Shown piece after piece: positions 40,753-50,035 of a stretch of 51,110 nt of DNA. This stretch comes from Myxococcaceae bacterium (lineage in GTDB: Bacteria > Myxococcota > Myxococcia > Myxococcales > Myxococcaceae): positions 1 through 51,110 of the forward strand of contig JAIBBR010000019.1 in the NCBI GenBank assembly GCA_019694575.1, read 5' to 3'. Positions within the stretch are counted from its first letter, which is position 1. Each line of letters begins with the position of its first letter. Below the pieces are notes generated by a model that was given only the letters and a program-made list of their open reading frames with translations, ran no database searches and had not been told where the DNA came from. The position numbers and the translations under genes were made by a program.

Positions 40753-43700
40753 CTATTTGCCGGTGGCCTCTTTCGTCACCTTGAAGGCGGCGATTGGCTC
40801 GAAGCTGTACTCGCCAGCCAGCTTCTGCCAGGTGACTGGGCTATAATTGAACGCTCCCGCCATATCGGCCACCACGGGCATGGAGCCTCCTTTCGCAAGC
40901 ACTCTTTCACCCATCAACACAAAGACATGGGGTATGTCGCCTTTTAAGGTGGTGGTGAAAAGCAACACGGGGGCGGTATCGCTCGACTGCCTCACCAACG
41001 ATTCGATAGACGTCTTCGGAAACTCGGTTGTCTTGAACCCGCGGTCTCCAAGCTCGCTGAGCATGTCGGGAATCGTCGAACCACCACCAAACCCGGCAGG
41101 TCTGGCAGTGTAGTTCCCCTTCGACGCCATCACCTGCTCAACATCTTCGAGCATTTGACCGGGCTTTCGCTCAATCACCCAAACCGCCGCGGGGCCGCAA
41201 TTGCCGTTTCCGCAGAAGTTTCGGCCGGCCTTCGCCGACAACGTCGAGCCCACCGTGCTCTTGAGCGCGTGCAACAACCCACGCGCCATGATGCTCGCGG
41301 CGCCGCGCACCGCGTTGAAGGCAAAGTTTGCACCTGACATCAAATCGCTCGGCTCAACGTCTGGCTCCGACATGGCTTCTTCGTTAGCGGTGGGAATAAC
41401 GGGCAGCGCGTTAGACAAGTCGTCGGGTATCGCCTGACGCGAAATGAAGCCCATGGCTTGGTCGACCTTGTCGAACGGCCGACTGCCCACCGCCCGGCTC
41501 TTGGGCGCGCTGGCACTGCCCGTTCCGCCTTCTTGCCCACCCTCTTGTTTGAGCGACATCGCGCCGTTGGCATCAGACCGGTTGATGGGGTCGTTGAAGC
41601 TGTACACGTAGGGGTGCGGCCCCACCGTGCGGGTCCAGTTGCGCAGGGGGTCAGTCGACGTGAACTGGCCCAACGCCGCATCGTAATAACGGGCGTTGAG
41701 GAACATTAAACCCGTCGCGTCTCGGCGCTCACCCAAGAAGCCACGGTGCAAGCGCGCCGTCGGCCCCACCGGCTGGCCAAGCTCGTCACCAAACGCGCGA
41801 TAGTTGGCTGGGTTGAACAAGGTACCGTCGGCTTTGCTCTCGGCCACCACCGACCCCAAATGGTCAACATGCACATAGGTGAAGGTGTCTGTCGTCGCCT
41901 TCACGCAGCTGGCGCAACGTTTACCCGCTTCAACCTTCACCCGCTTGGCAACCCACTCGCCACCCAACGAGAACAGCTGCGTCGTCACGTCGGTGCCTCC
42001 GATTTGGCCAATCTCGAAATCGCCGTCGACGAAATACGTCGTCTGCGCGTCTGACGGCGCACACGAGCCCTGCAGCACGCGCACCCGGCCCCGTTGGTCA
42101 TTGGCGCCGTACACATAGTCTTCTTGGTACGTCTGCTCGCCCGCCGCGCCGGTGATAACCACCCGCTCGACTTGGCCACGACCGTTGTACGTCAAGAGGC
42201 GTACGCCCGCGGCGACACTGCTGGGAAGCACCCAACCCCGCGTCAGCGCACCGGCGGCGTTGTAGTTGTACGACGGCGTCGTGCAGCTGCCGACACCCAA
42301 AATGGCGTGCGGAGCAGGGTAAGCAGCGGTCGCTGCGGCGTAGCAATTCGTACCGAAGGGCGAAGTGAGAATGCGGCCAATGTCGTCGTATGTCCACGTC
42401 TGGGTGCCGTTGACGGTGCTGACCGCCGAGAGCAACTGGTGACGCGTGTCGTACGTGTAGGTCAGCTGCTCGGCCGTCGTCGCCGGGGCCACCCACCGTG
42501 ACAGCCCGGTGATTTTGCCTTCTTTGTTTCTCGTGTACGCAAACTGCACTTGCGGCCCGGCAACACTGGGGGCGGTCGTGCTCTTCTGGGTCAAGAAGTT
42601 GCGTTGCGGCGCATAGGTGAACGCCGTCGAGAACCCATTTCCATAAGCGAGGGCCGTTTTGTTGCCCGCGGCATCGTACGTCGCCGAAGCCAACAGCTTG
42701 CTCGTCGTTCCCTGCACGAAGGTGAGCGACCGCGGCCGCGCAGACGCGTCGTAAGCGGTATTCAACACCGTACCGTCAGGAAAGACTGTTTGAACAGGCC
42801 GGTTGGCAACGTCATACGCATATGTAAATGTTTGGTCTGCCGGAGGCGTGTCACCCTGCACATCAAAATGACGAACCATTCGATTGAGCGTGCCTGACAC
42901 GTTGTAACGAAAAGCGGTGGAACCGAGGGTATCGGCCGCGCGGGTGAGATGACCCAGGTTGCCAAAACCGACCTCTGCCGTGTCGTAGGTGAAGGTGACT
43001 GACTGGGCACCCGCGGTACCCTCGCGTGTCGTTCGCTTGGTAACACGACCCAACGCGTCGTACTCGTGTGCAGTCGCTTCTCCGAGCCCGTTCACTTCAC
43101 GCACCATGTCGCCGGCGGCGTTGTAGGCGCGCGTCAGGGTACCTCGCGCTGGGTCACGCTCGGTGACCAGGCGCCCGAGCGAGTCGTAGTCGGTGGTAAC
43201 GGTATTACCGAGCGCGTCACGGAGCGACTTGCGATCACCGCGCGCGTTGTACGTCAGGGTATTGGTCACCCAGCGCCCGCCGGCAACCCATTGCCGCTGG
43301 CCGACGATTCGACCAAGGCTGTCGAGGTCGCTGCACGAGGAGTGCCCCTCTTCGTCAGTGGTGCAGACGAAACGGTCGCCGTAAGCGGTGGTGGTTTTGT
43401 CACCTGTCGCGAACGTGGTCTCTACTCGACGGCCGAGCGCGTCGTACTTGTATGAAGTGTTGTAAGCGGTTTGCCCGAGGAAATAGGGCAACGATTCGGT
43501 AGCCACCCGACCCAGCGCATCGAATGTCTTGCTTTGCACGACGGTGGTGGGCCCTTTGCTTCGCGTTTCGAAAACACGGCCCGCTCCGTCGAAATAGCTC
43601 TCAGTCCACTGAACACTCGCTCCATCGGCCGAGGGCGTTTCAACGCGGGTGTTTTGGCGTACCGTCGCCGTGCCCACCACGTAAATAGTTCTCTCGTAGT

Positions 43701-46653
43701 GACCACCCGGAGCAAAGGTCTTCAAGGTCGGCCGGCAATATGCGTCGTACGTGAAGGTGAGTGTCTCACCATTCACTCCCGTGGTGACCGCGGGTTGGCC
43801 GCAGAGCGAGTTCCAGCTCTTGAGGTCGACGTGGTTGCGCGCATTGGTGGTGCTGGCGACGAAGAGATCGAGCTCGGTCTCATAGGTGTACTTGGTGAGA
43901 CGGTTGAGCGGCGCCACGATTTGAATCAACCGGTTCTGAAGGTCATAGCTGAAGGTGGTCGAAACCCAATTCGTCGTGGCTCCCACTGGCATCGGGTTGA
44001 CCCACGCATCTTTCTTGGTCAGCTTGCCGACGGCATCGTACGCGTTCAACGTCTCTTCGAGCTTGGCGGCTTCGGTTTGGGTACCTCCTTCGTAGAGGGC
44101 GGTGCGCGACGGCTGCGAGATAAACGACGCGGCGTTCATCACCGTATAGTCAGTCACCCGCAAGCGCAGCGGGGTGGCCGAATCGCCGTACTCGAGAACA
44201 CTCGTCAGGTCGCCGTTACCGTTGTACGCGTATTCGGTGGCAGTGCGTCGCACGGCGGTTGAAGCAGAATTGTACGCGTACTCCCATTTCTCAGTCAGCT
44301 TGCTGTCATAGGGCAGCGTGTTCTTGAGCGAATAGCGCAGCGTCGTCGACGCCAGCAGCTTGTTGCCGGTGGCGTCAAAACGGTCAATGCGAATGGGCCG
44401 CGCACCGGTGTAGTCAGTGTCAAAATAAACCGTCGTCGAAGGGCAAACCGTACCCACGCACGGGTCAGTGCGGGTCACTTTCGAAAAACCAATGAACCGC
44501 TTTTCGTCGGTGTCATACAAGCCACCCGAATATGTATAGTTTGTCACCATCGTTTGGCTGCCAATGATTTCGGTGCTCGACTGCACCACCCACTGCGCAG
44601 GCACTCCAACCGTGTTAGGTTGCACCGAGGCATTGGCATAGGTGAGTCGGCGAATGCCGCCGATACCATTTTGAATTTCAGTCACCCGGGCGTTGCCGCT
44701 GGTGTTTTTCAAAACCCAGGGGCGCATCAGCGTTGCCGATTCTGCCTGCAAGAGCAGTATGTCTTGCTTACCGTCGCCGTCGAAGTCGCCGAAGCCGAGC
44801 GAAGCGACCGTTATCGCCGTCGGCACCGCCGCCACGTCGATGTCGGTACCGAACTGTTGGAGCGCATTGTTCCACGGGCGAACCATGACCCGGCCTTGAC
44901 CTGCTTTGATGTACACCAAGTCGGTGCCGCGGCCCTGCGCAACACGCGCGAAAGTCATGGTCGTCAAGCTGTGAAACGATGACATCAAGCCCAAGCTCAC
45001 CGTCGCCTGGTTGATGGCGTAGCCACTGCCGAGAACAGCCTTCACTTCAGCCGCGGTGTTGGTGTTGGTGTCTTTGAAGTACACCAGGTCACCCGCGCCG
45101 TTGCCGTCGACGTCAGTGAGCCGAAACGGCATCGTCACGCCGAAGCCGTCGCGCGCCGCCTCGGCCGGCAAGCCCATGAGCGGTTGCGCGGTGCTCAAAC
45201 ACGTATCGGCGTCTGAGGTCTGGTTGGGTTGGCCATACATAATGCGGTACAGCCGGTCATTGGGGTTGGTCGTCGACGGGTACACGTATTCGGTGCAACC
45301 GTCGCCGTTGAGGTCAGAAAACTGCGCTGACACCCGCATGTCGATATCGGTTGGTAAATTACCCCATGAGGTTTCGGTGGCCGAAAAAGTGCCGTTACCT
45401 TGGTTGAGCCGCGCTTTCCACTGCTGAGGGCAGGTGGTGGCGACCCAGGCGATGTCGGGGCGACGGTCGCAGTTGACGTCGATGAACACCGGCTCTTTCT
45501 TCGATTCACCCGGGTACGGCAGCGCCACCGCGGGCGCAAAAGTACCGTTCTTCAAGTTGGTAAACACTTCGATGCCCGACGCCGATTCGATGCTGTTGGT
45601 GCGCGCATGCACGCACACCAAGTCGCTGTACCCGTCGCCGTTTAAGTCAACCGCCGAAAGGTTGCCGTTTCGTGGGCAAGAAATGCTGGCTTGCTTTACC
45701 GCGGCGTCAAACGAGACAGCGGTCGATTCGGCAATGAACGTCTGGGCGGGCGCGGCGGTGCTGCCTCCATTAATTGTTCCCGCGGCGTCGAAGGTGACGT
45801 CGGTGCCATAGGGCTGAATCTTCGCCAGCACGTCGTTGCCCGCTTGGTACGACAGGCCCCAGGCGCTCTTGTTTCGCCCCGTCACCTTGACGGCGATATT
45901 CTTTACCCGCTTCGAGCGAACGAAGTCGCCGGCGCCCGTCGCATGCGGAAACCGGTTCACGCTGTCTTCGTAGCGCACCTCAACCACATACCGACCCTGG
46001 TTGTAGGTGACACTTTTGGGGTACGCGAACTGGGGCGTCGAGCTCGCCAAGTTACCGGTGCATGAATTCGCCGTGTCCCACGCGTAGGTGGTGGTGTGGC
46101 CGAGCAAGTCAGCGACTTGCGAAACACCCCAGCGGTAAACACCTGACTTGTTGCAAATGATGGGTTGGTACGTCGCGCAGACGCCCGACTTACACACCAC
46201 GAAGGTGTCGCCGGTGCGCACCACGCGCTGGTATGTTTCGCTCTTGGTGACATGGGTGCCCCCCAGCACGCACCCCGGGCTGGCGGTGGCCGTGCCGGTG
46301 CAGCCAATCAGCTCTTGCCCGTCGAGGAAATAACGGTCGCTGGCCGCATAAACGGGCAGGCCCGCGGTCGGCCCCTTTCGGTCGATGACTGAAAACCCGG
46401 TGAGTTCCCAACCGGGGCCCGCCAAGCCCACGGGGCTGTTCACGTTGTAGTGAATCGCCAGGCTGGGCTCGATGCCATAGTAATCAGGCACGTCAATGCC
46501 CACCGAGTGACTGAAGCTGGCGTTGGCTTCAATGCCACCGACGTTGACCACGTCGTCACGCTGGGCTTGGGCCAGCGCGGTTTGGGCAAACATAACGGGC
46601 AGAACAATGAGCCCAAGCACAATTCGACAATGATGAGAATTTAGGCTGTTCAT
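40753..46653 (-). CDS. Secreted SpvB/FG-GAP/RHS protein with C39-like peptidase tip
   Basis: The 1966-residue protein has a Sec signal peptide (MNSLNSHHCRIVLGLIVLPVMFAQTALAQ). An SpvB-like N-domain follows (about 35-330), then FG-GAP/VCBS calcium-binding repeats (about 345-640; DLNGDGYSDLV, DVDGNGAGDLV, DFDGDGKQDIL). A TcdB-middle-like region leads into RHS/YD repeats (about 770-1640; YDALGRRVETTF, YDSLGRLVTERDP), and the RHS core is GRYYDAALGQFTSTDP-like, ending near 1705. After it comes a variable tip of about 260 residues. At its centre is NCGPAAVW with Cys1819, then His1909 in IPHVFVLMG and Asp1930 in VVADMAGAF: a plausible C39/papain-type triad. This is the layout of a polymorphic toxin in which the RHS shell encloses the toxin, here exported by Sec. 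No immunity gene lies within reach on its strand. The tip could also be a self-processing protease. Confidence 0.88.
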   Translation of the reverse strand: MNSLNSHHCRIVLGLIVLPVMFAQTALAQAQRDDVVNVGGIEANASFSHSVGIDVPDYYGIEPSLAIHYNVNSPVGLAGPGWELTGFSVIDRKGPTAGLPVYAASDRYFLDGQELIGCTGTATASPGCVLGGTHVTKSETYQRVVRTGDTFVVCKSGVCATYQPIICNKSGVYRWGVSQVADLLGHTTTYAWDTANSCTGNLASSTPQFAYPKSVTYNQGRYVVEVRYEDSVNRFPHATGAGDFVRSKRVKNIAVKVTGRNKSAWGLSYQAGNDVLAKIQPYGTDVTFDAAGTINGGSTAAPAQTFIAESTAVSFDAAVKQASISCPRNGNLSAVDLNGDGYSDLVCVHARTNSIESASGIEVFTNLKNGTFAPAVALPYPGESKKEPVFIDVNCDRRPDIAWVATTCPQQWKARLNQGNGTFSATETSWGNLPTDIDMRVSAQFSDLNGDGCTEYVYPSTTNPNDRLYRIMYGQPNQTSDADTCLSTAQPLMGLPAEAARDGFGVTMPFRLTDVDGNGAGDLVYFKDTNTNTAAEVKAVLGSGYAINQATVSLGLMSSFHSLTTMTFARVAQGRGTDLVYIKAGQGRVMVRPWNNALQQFGTDIDVAAVPTAITVASLGFGDFDGDGKQDILLLQAESATLMRPWVLKNTSGNARVTEIQNGIGGIRRLTYANASVQPNTVGVPAQWVVQSSTEIIGSQTMVTNYTYSGGLYDTDEKRFIGFSKVTRTDPCVGTVCPSTTVYFDTDYTGARPIRIDRFDATGNKLLASTTLRYSLKNTLPYDSKLTEKWEYAYNSASTAVRRTATEYAYNGNGDLTSVLEYGDSATPLRLRVTDYTVMNAASFISQPSRTALYEGGTQTEAAKLEETLNAYDAVGKLTKKDAWVNPMPVGATTNWVSTTFSYDLQNRLIQIVAPLNRLTKYTYETELDLFVASTTNARNHVDLKSWNSLCGQPAVTTGVNGETLTFTYDAYCRPTLKTFAPGGHYERTIYVVGTATVRQNTRVETPSADGASVQWTESYFDGAGRVFETRSKGPTTVVQSKTFDALGRVATESLPYFLGQTAYNTSYKYDALGRRVETTFATGDKTTTAYGDRFVCTTDEEGHSSCSDLDSLGRIVGQRQWVAGGRWVTNTLTYNARGDRKSLRDALGNTVTTDYDSLGRLVTERDPARGTLTRAYNAAGDMVREVNGLGEATAHEYDALGRVTKRTTREGTAGAQSVTFTYDTAEVGFGNLGHLTRAADTLGSTAFRYNVSGTLNRMVRHFDVQGDTPPADQTFTYAYDVANRPVQTVFPDGTVLNTAYDASARPRSLTFVQGTTSKLLASATYDAAGNKTALAYGNGFSTAFTYAPQRNFLTQKSTTAPSVAGPQVQFAYTRNKEGKITGLSRWVAPATTAEQLTYTYDTRHQLLSAVSTVNGTQTWTYDDIGRILTSPFGTNCYAAATAAYPAPHAILGVGSCTTPSYNYNAAGALTRGWVLPSSVAAGVRLLTYNGRGQVERVVITGAAGEQTYQEDYVYGANDQRGRVRVLQGSCAPSDAQTTYFVDGDFEIGQIGGTDVTTQLFSLGGEWVAKRVKVEAGKRCASCVKATTDTFTYVHVDHLGSVVAESKADGTLFNPANYRAFGDELGQPVGPTARLHRGFLGERRDATGLMFLNARYYDAALGQFTSTDPLRNWTRTVGPHPYVYSFNDPINRSDANGAMSLKQEGGQEGGTGSASAPKSRAVGSRPFDKVDQAMGFISRQAIPDDLSNALPVIPTANEEAMSEPDVEPSDLMSGANFAFNAVRGAASIMARGLLHALKSTVGSTLSAKAGRNFCGNGNCGPAAVWVIERKPGQMLEDVEQVMASKGNYTARPAGFGGGSTIPDMLSELGDRGFKTTEFPKTSIESLVRQSSDTAPVLLFTTTLKGDIPHVFVLMGERVLAKGGSMPVVADMAGAFNYSPVTWQKLAGEYSFEPIAAFKVTKEATGK

Positions 46654-48176
46654 AAGGGGTACTCGCAGGTCTTGTAGTTACGACCGGGAATGTTTGTGTT
46701 GATTCGGCAAACCAAGACACCACTGCATTCATCGTCTCGAGAGCACACGCTCGCCTGGGCAAGGCCGGCGGCACAGACACCGCCGCTGTTGCAGCCCAAC
46801 GATGCCGGGTTCAACAGACACGTCGAAGCTCCGACTGGCCGGCAGTCGGCCTTTTCGTCGCAGCAGCCAGTGGGCGTGGTACCCGCTGGGCGGCAGAACT
46901 TGCCTTGCGCGGGCGCAATTCGCGGCACGCACACCTGTTGCTGACCACCGACGGTCGCCGCGCACTGCGAGTTGTCGGTGCAAGTGTCAGACGAAGGACA
47001 AACACATACGTCGTTGATGCAATACATTGTGCCGCTGGCATTGCCAGCAAACACACAACTGGGGTTTGACGAGCAGAAGTTGTTGGGTTGACCGCAAGGG
47101 CCATTGAGAACACCGGTGACACGACACACGTTCGAAATGCAGCGTTGTTGCTGACTCTGCGTGCAGTCACCCACTTCGTCGCAGGTTCCACCTGGGCCAC
47201 TCAAGGGGTTGCAGCGGCCGGCAATGCACGCCAAGCCCACGATGCACTGGCTGTTGAGCGAACAGGGCGACCCTTGCGAACCGGCCACGCGACACCGGCC
47301 TGACACGCACTCGCGGCCGGTGGGCGAAGTGGCCTGGTTGCAGTCGGGCTTGTCATCACAAAAGCCTCCTTCGTCGCTGGGCAGGTTGCAGGCATGCGCC
47401 GCAACCGGCGGGTCGCTGGTAGGCAAGCAGCGGGGCGCGGTGCTCTGGTTGCATTGTGTTTCGTCGGTGCAGGGGCCGCCGACGCCGCCAATGGCTGCGC
47501 AGGTGCCCACCGCCTGGCCTGAAGGAACCGAGCAGATGAGCGGCACGCCGGTGGAGCTCGTCGTCTTGCAGTGCAGTGCCGTTTGGCAGGGTGCGCCGAG
47601 GTCACCCGGCGTACGGCAAATGTTGGCCACGCAAATCGCAGGGCCCGGGTTGCCCGCGGGCAATTGGCAGTCGGCAGGTTCGTCGCAAGGCCCGAGCAAA
47701 AAGCTCTTCGCGTTGCAGACGCTGTTGACGCACACCAACGGTACCGGAGTCGTCAAGCATTCGCCGTTGGCCAAGCAGGCTTCACCGACGCCGCCCGGGT
47801 TTTGGCAAACACCCGAAATGCAAAGAAAGTCTGTATTACAAAGCGCGCCGGGGCCGCAGCTTGCGCCCAGGCCACCGCTGCCCGTGCTGCAAGCAGCGGT
47901 TGTCTTTGAAATGCACGCCTGCCAGTTGTCAGTCTCAATGCCATAGCGCGCGGGGCGCTTGCCGTTGATGCTGGTGGGGCGGTCGGGCGGCAACGACGCA
48001 GGGTTCAGCGGGTCAGGCGGGCCGGCTTGCAAGCGCTGGGTGCTCGAGCCGAGGTCAGCCGGGTTGAAGGTGTCGGTCGAAGGGCTCAGTGGCGCCGCGG
48101 GGTCAGAAATTTCGCCTGTGCAAGCGGGCAAACCAAAGGCAAGGCAGATCAATGCTGTGTGAATTATTTTTTTCAT
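46650..48176 (-). CDS. Cys-rich multi-repeat lipoprotein
   Basis: The 508-residue protein has a lipoprotein signal ending at Cys19 (LAFGLPAC). The mature part is built of about a dozen repeats of 30-40 residues, each with several Cys (patterns such as GGLGASCGPGALCNTDFLC and GVGEACLANGEC), like the Dickkopf/EGF-like Cys-rich domains common in Myxococcota secreted proteins. The many disulphides suggest an extracellular scaffold or binding protein. Its stop overlaps the RHS start by four bases, so it is translationally coupled to the RHS gene. Function unknown. Confidence 0.82.
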   Translation of the reverse strand: MKKIIHTALICLAFGLPACTGEISDPAAPLSPSTDTFNPADLGSSTQRLQAGPPDPLNPASLPPDRPTSINGKRPARYGIETDNWQACISKTTAACSTGSGGLGASCGPGALCNTDFLCISGVCQNPGGVGEACLANGECLTTPVPLVCVNSVCNAKSFLLGPCDEPADCQLPAGNPGPAICVANICRTPGDLGAPCQTALHCKTTSSTGVPLICSVPSGQAVGTCAAIGGVGGPCTDETQCNQSTAPRCLPTSDPPVAAHACNLPSDEGGFCDDKPDCNQATSPTGRECVSGRCRVAGSQGSPCSLNSQCIVGLACIAGRCNPLSGPGGTCDEVGDCTQSQQQRCISNVCRVTGVLNGPCGQPNNFCSSNPSCVFAGNASGTMYCINDVCVCPSSDTCTDNSQCAATVGGQQQVCVPRIAPAQGKFCRPAGTTPTGCCDEKADCRPVGASTCLLNPASLGCNSGGVCAAGLAQASVCSRDDECSGVLVCRINTNIPGRNYKTCEYPL

Positions 48177-48196
48177 AATGGGGGTGCTCCAACGAT

Positions 48197-49627
48197 TTAT
48201 TGGCAGACCGGGGCGCCCAACCGAATGGTGTCAACCATTCCCGCGCCTCGAATCAGAACGGCTCTCACCGACAGAATTGAATGCTCGGGTTGCGCCTGTC
48301 GAAAGTCGGCTTGCAGGTCGCGGGTCACGGTGAGCCACTGGCCGTTGGCGAACGCAGAGCCCAACCCGAACTGAACGTACTGCCCTGTACCCAGCCCACT
48401 GATGGAGCTGGAGGTATACGTCAAATACCGTTGCCCCGCGGTGGTCATCACGTCGACGTAAACCACGGCGCTGGTGGTGAAGAGCATGTCCCAGGTGATG
48501 GTGAAGTTTTTGGTGTTGGCGGTAGGCAGCGACAACATGAAGCCGTTGTCTCCCGTGGGTACCAATTGAACGACGTTGCCTCGAGGCGTGCCACTGGCCA
48601 CGACGCGCATCGTGGCGCCCGGTGGGTCACCATCGTAGATAGACCAACCGGTGAGCGAATCACCCGTGGTGTAGGTCGACCCGGTGATGCCTGCCTGGCG
48701 TGACGTGAGGGTCAACTGGCGCTGAACACTGAGGTTGTTGGGCCCCATCACCACTCCGGTAATCACCGCGGTCACGTCAGCGTTGGGTGCGGTCCACACG
48801 GGCCGGTTAGATTTGGAGTTGGTCAACGTGCCAGCCGTTGTCGTCCACTGGTAGGTCAGGGCGTCACCCGGCAGCGCGGGAATGGCGTCAACCACCAACC
48901 CGACAGCGCCGCCCCACAGCACGTCGGTAGCGTTGGCGTAAAACGCGGTAATGGTGGGCGGTGAAAACGGGGCCGCCTGCAGGGTGATGTCATCTATCTT
49001 GCCTGTGCCGCGGAACAAGAAGGCGTTGACCGAGAGCAGCGTCAGCCCCGGCTGACCCGCCGCCAAGTCTGCCTTCAAGTCGCGCTGGTACTGGTGCCAA
49101 GTACCGTCAATGGCGTTGGTGCCCAACCCATGAACGACGTAGCCACCGGTGCCCAATGGGCTGGTTGATAAAGGCGAGTACTGCAGATAGCGCTGGCCGC
49201 CGCTGGTATTGACGTCGACGTACACCGTCATCTGCGTGCTGAACTGCTGCCACCACGACAAGTTGAAATTGTCGGTATTACCCCAGGGCTGCATGTTTGC
49301 TTTGCGCAGCCGAAAACCGTTTTCCACACCTTGGCTGGTGAATTGGTTGACATTGCCGCGAACAGAATCGACGACCACGGCCATCGTCGCTCCCGGCGGG
49401 TCACCGTCGTAAATGTCCCAACCAGCTAAGCTGCCGCCCGGCCCGTAGACCTCGACAGCTGCCCACCCACCATCAGAGAGTAATGCTTGGCTATGGGTTT
49501 GGTACTCGGCGGTTTGGTGCTCAGCGCTCGACTCAACCGAATTGCTCGACGACTCACTCGGTACAGGGAGCTCGCAAGCCCACAAACCACAACTCACTAC
49601 ACCAGCAACTGCCATCTGCCACTTCAT
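48197..49627 (-). CDS. Two-module carbohydrate-binding-like lipoprotein
   Basis: The 476-residue protein is a lipoprotein (signal ending at Cys18, CGLWAC). It contains two homologous modules of about 150 residues, each opening with GW(D/S)IYDGDPPGATM (near 69 and 325). The modules end in patterns such as DGTWHQYQRDLKADLAAGQPG...VNAFLFRGTGKIDDITLQ. An Ig-like/PKD-type domain separates them (about 225-310). I recall comparable 'YDNDPAGA...GTGxVDDI' modules in other bacteria but cannot name the family. It is the first gene of the RHS unit, 20 bases before the Cys-rich gene, and probably helps display or anchor the RHS product at the surface. Confidence 0.8.
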   Translation of the reverse strand: MKWQMAVAGVVSCGLWACELPVPSESSSNSVESSAEHQTAEYQTHSQALLSDGGWAAVEVYGPGGSLAGWDIYDGDPPGATMAVVVDSVRGNVNQFTSQGVENGFRLRKANMQPWGNTDNFNLSWWQQFSTQMTVYVDVNTSGGQRYLQYSPLSTSPLGTGGYVVHGLGTNAIDGTWHQYQRDLKADLAAGQPGLTLLSVNAFLFRGTGKIDDITLQAAPFSPPTITAFYANATDVLWGGAVGLVVDAIPALPGDALTYQWTTTAGTLTNSKSNRPVWTAPNADVTAVITGVVMGPNNLSVQRQLTLTSRQAGITGSTYTTGDSLTGWSIYDGDPPGATMRVVASGTPRGNVVQLVPTGDNGFMLSLPTANTKNFTITWDMLFTTSAVVYVDVMTTAGQRYLTYTSSSISGLGTGQYVQFGLGSAFANGQWLTVTRDLQADFRQAQPEHSILSVRAVLIRGAGMVDTIRLGAPVCQ

Positions 49628-50035
49628 GTAACGACGCTCCAGGTTGTCGGTGTGTTCCCCTCACCCCGGACTTGTCTCTAGGCCCTGATCAACTGGGCGG
49701 GCGCCGCTTAAGCCAGCAAAGGCAAACACGTCAAATGCCCGCCCAAAACCCGAAGGAGTAGAACTACTGCGCCCTAGGAGAAAGCGACCGCGCAACACCG
49801 TTCAGCAAGCAACTGTGCGCTCTTCGGTCACTGAAGGGGAGGCATTGCCGCAGCCCGAGCGGCGACAACAACTCAGCGTTCGCTTCGGCGAACAGTCATG
49901 GGGAAAAGGTTGCGACAGGTCAAAAGCGACCCGCCCCAGGTTGAAAATGACCCGTTGTTTTTGCGAGGCCATTTAAGATTTTTGCGAGGCCATTTAAGAG
50001 AAGTTCCGCGCCCGCATTTGGGGAGGGGACTACAC
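49628..50035. other. Gene-free stretch before the accessory genes
   Basis: No convincing gene lies in these 408 bases. The left part should hold the promoter of the RHS unit (read leftward from 49627); GGAG lies about 9 bases before that start, but clear -35/-10 boxes were not found. The right part is occupied by the 21-bp-spaced repeats described separately. A plus-strand frame open from 49898 runs into the lipoprotein gene, but its first 46 codons are repeat sequence and unlikely to be coding. Confidence 0.5.
49917..50000. repeat. Two pairs of 21-bp direct repeats
   Basis: Four units with exact 21-bp spacing start at 49917, 49938, 49959 and 49980. The first pair share AGGT(C/T)(A/G)AAA(A)...GACCCG; the second pair are nearly identical, TTTTGCGAGGCCATTTAAG followed by AT or AG. 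TGACCCG cores and short-period subterminal repeats resemble the ends of IS21-family elements, so this may be the remnant of such an end. It also resembles the repeats at the right edge of the window in the TGACCC core. A binding-site array for another protein cannot be excluded. Confidence 0.55.

Noticed and set aside
49700..49745. Possible -35 TTGACG for the RHS unit on the minus strand
   Set aside because: The hexamer that would serve as -10 at 17-base spacing matches the consensus at only two of six positions.
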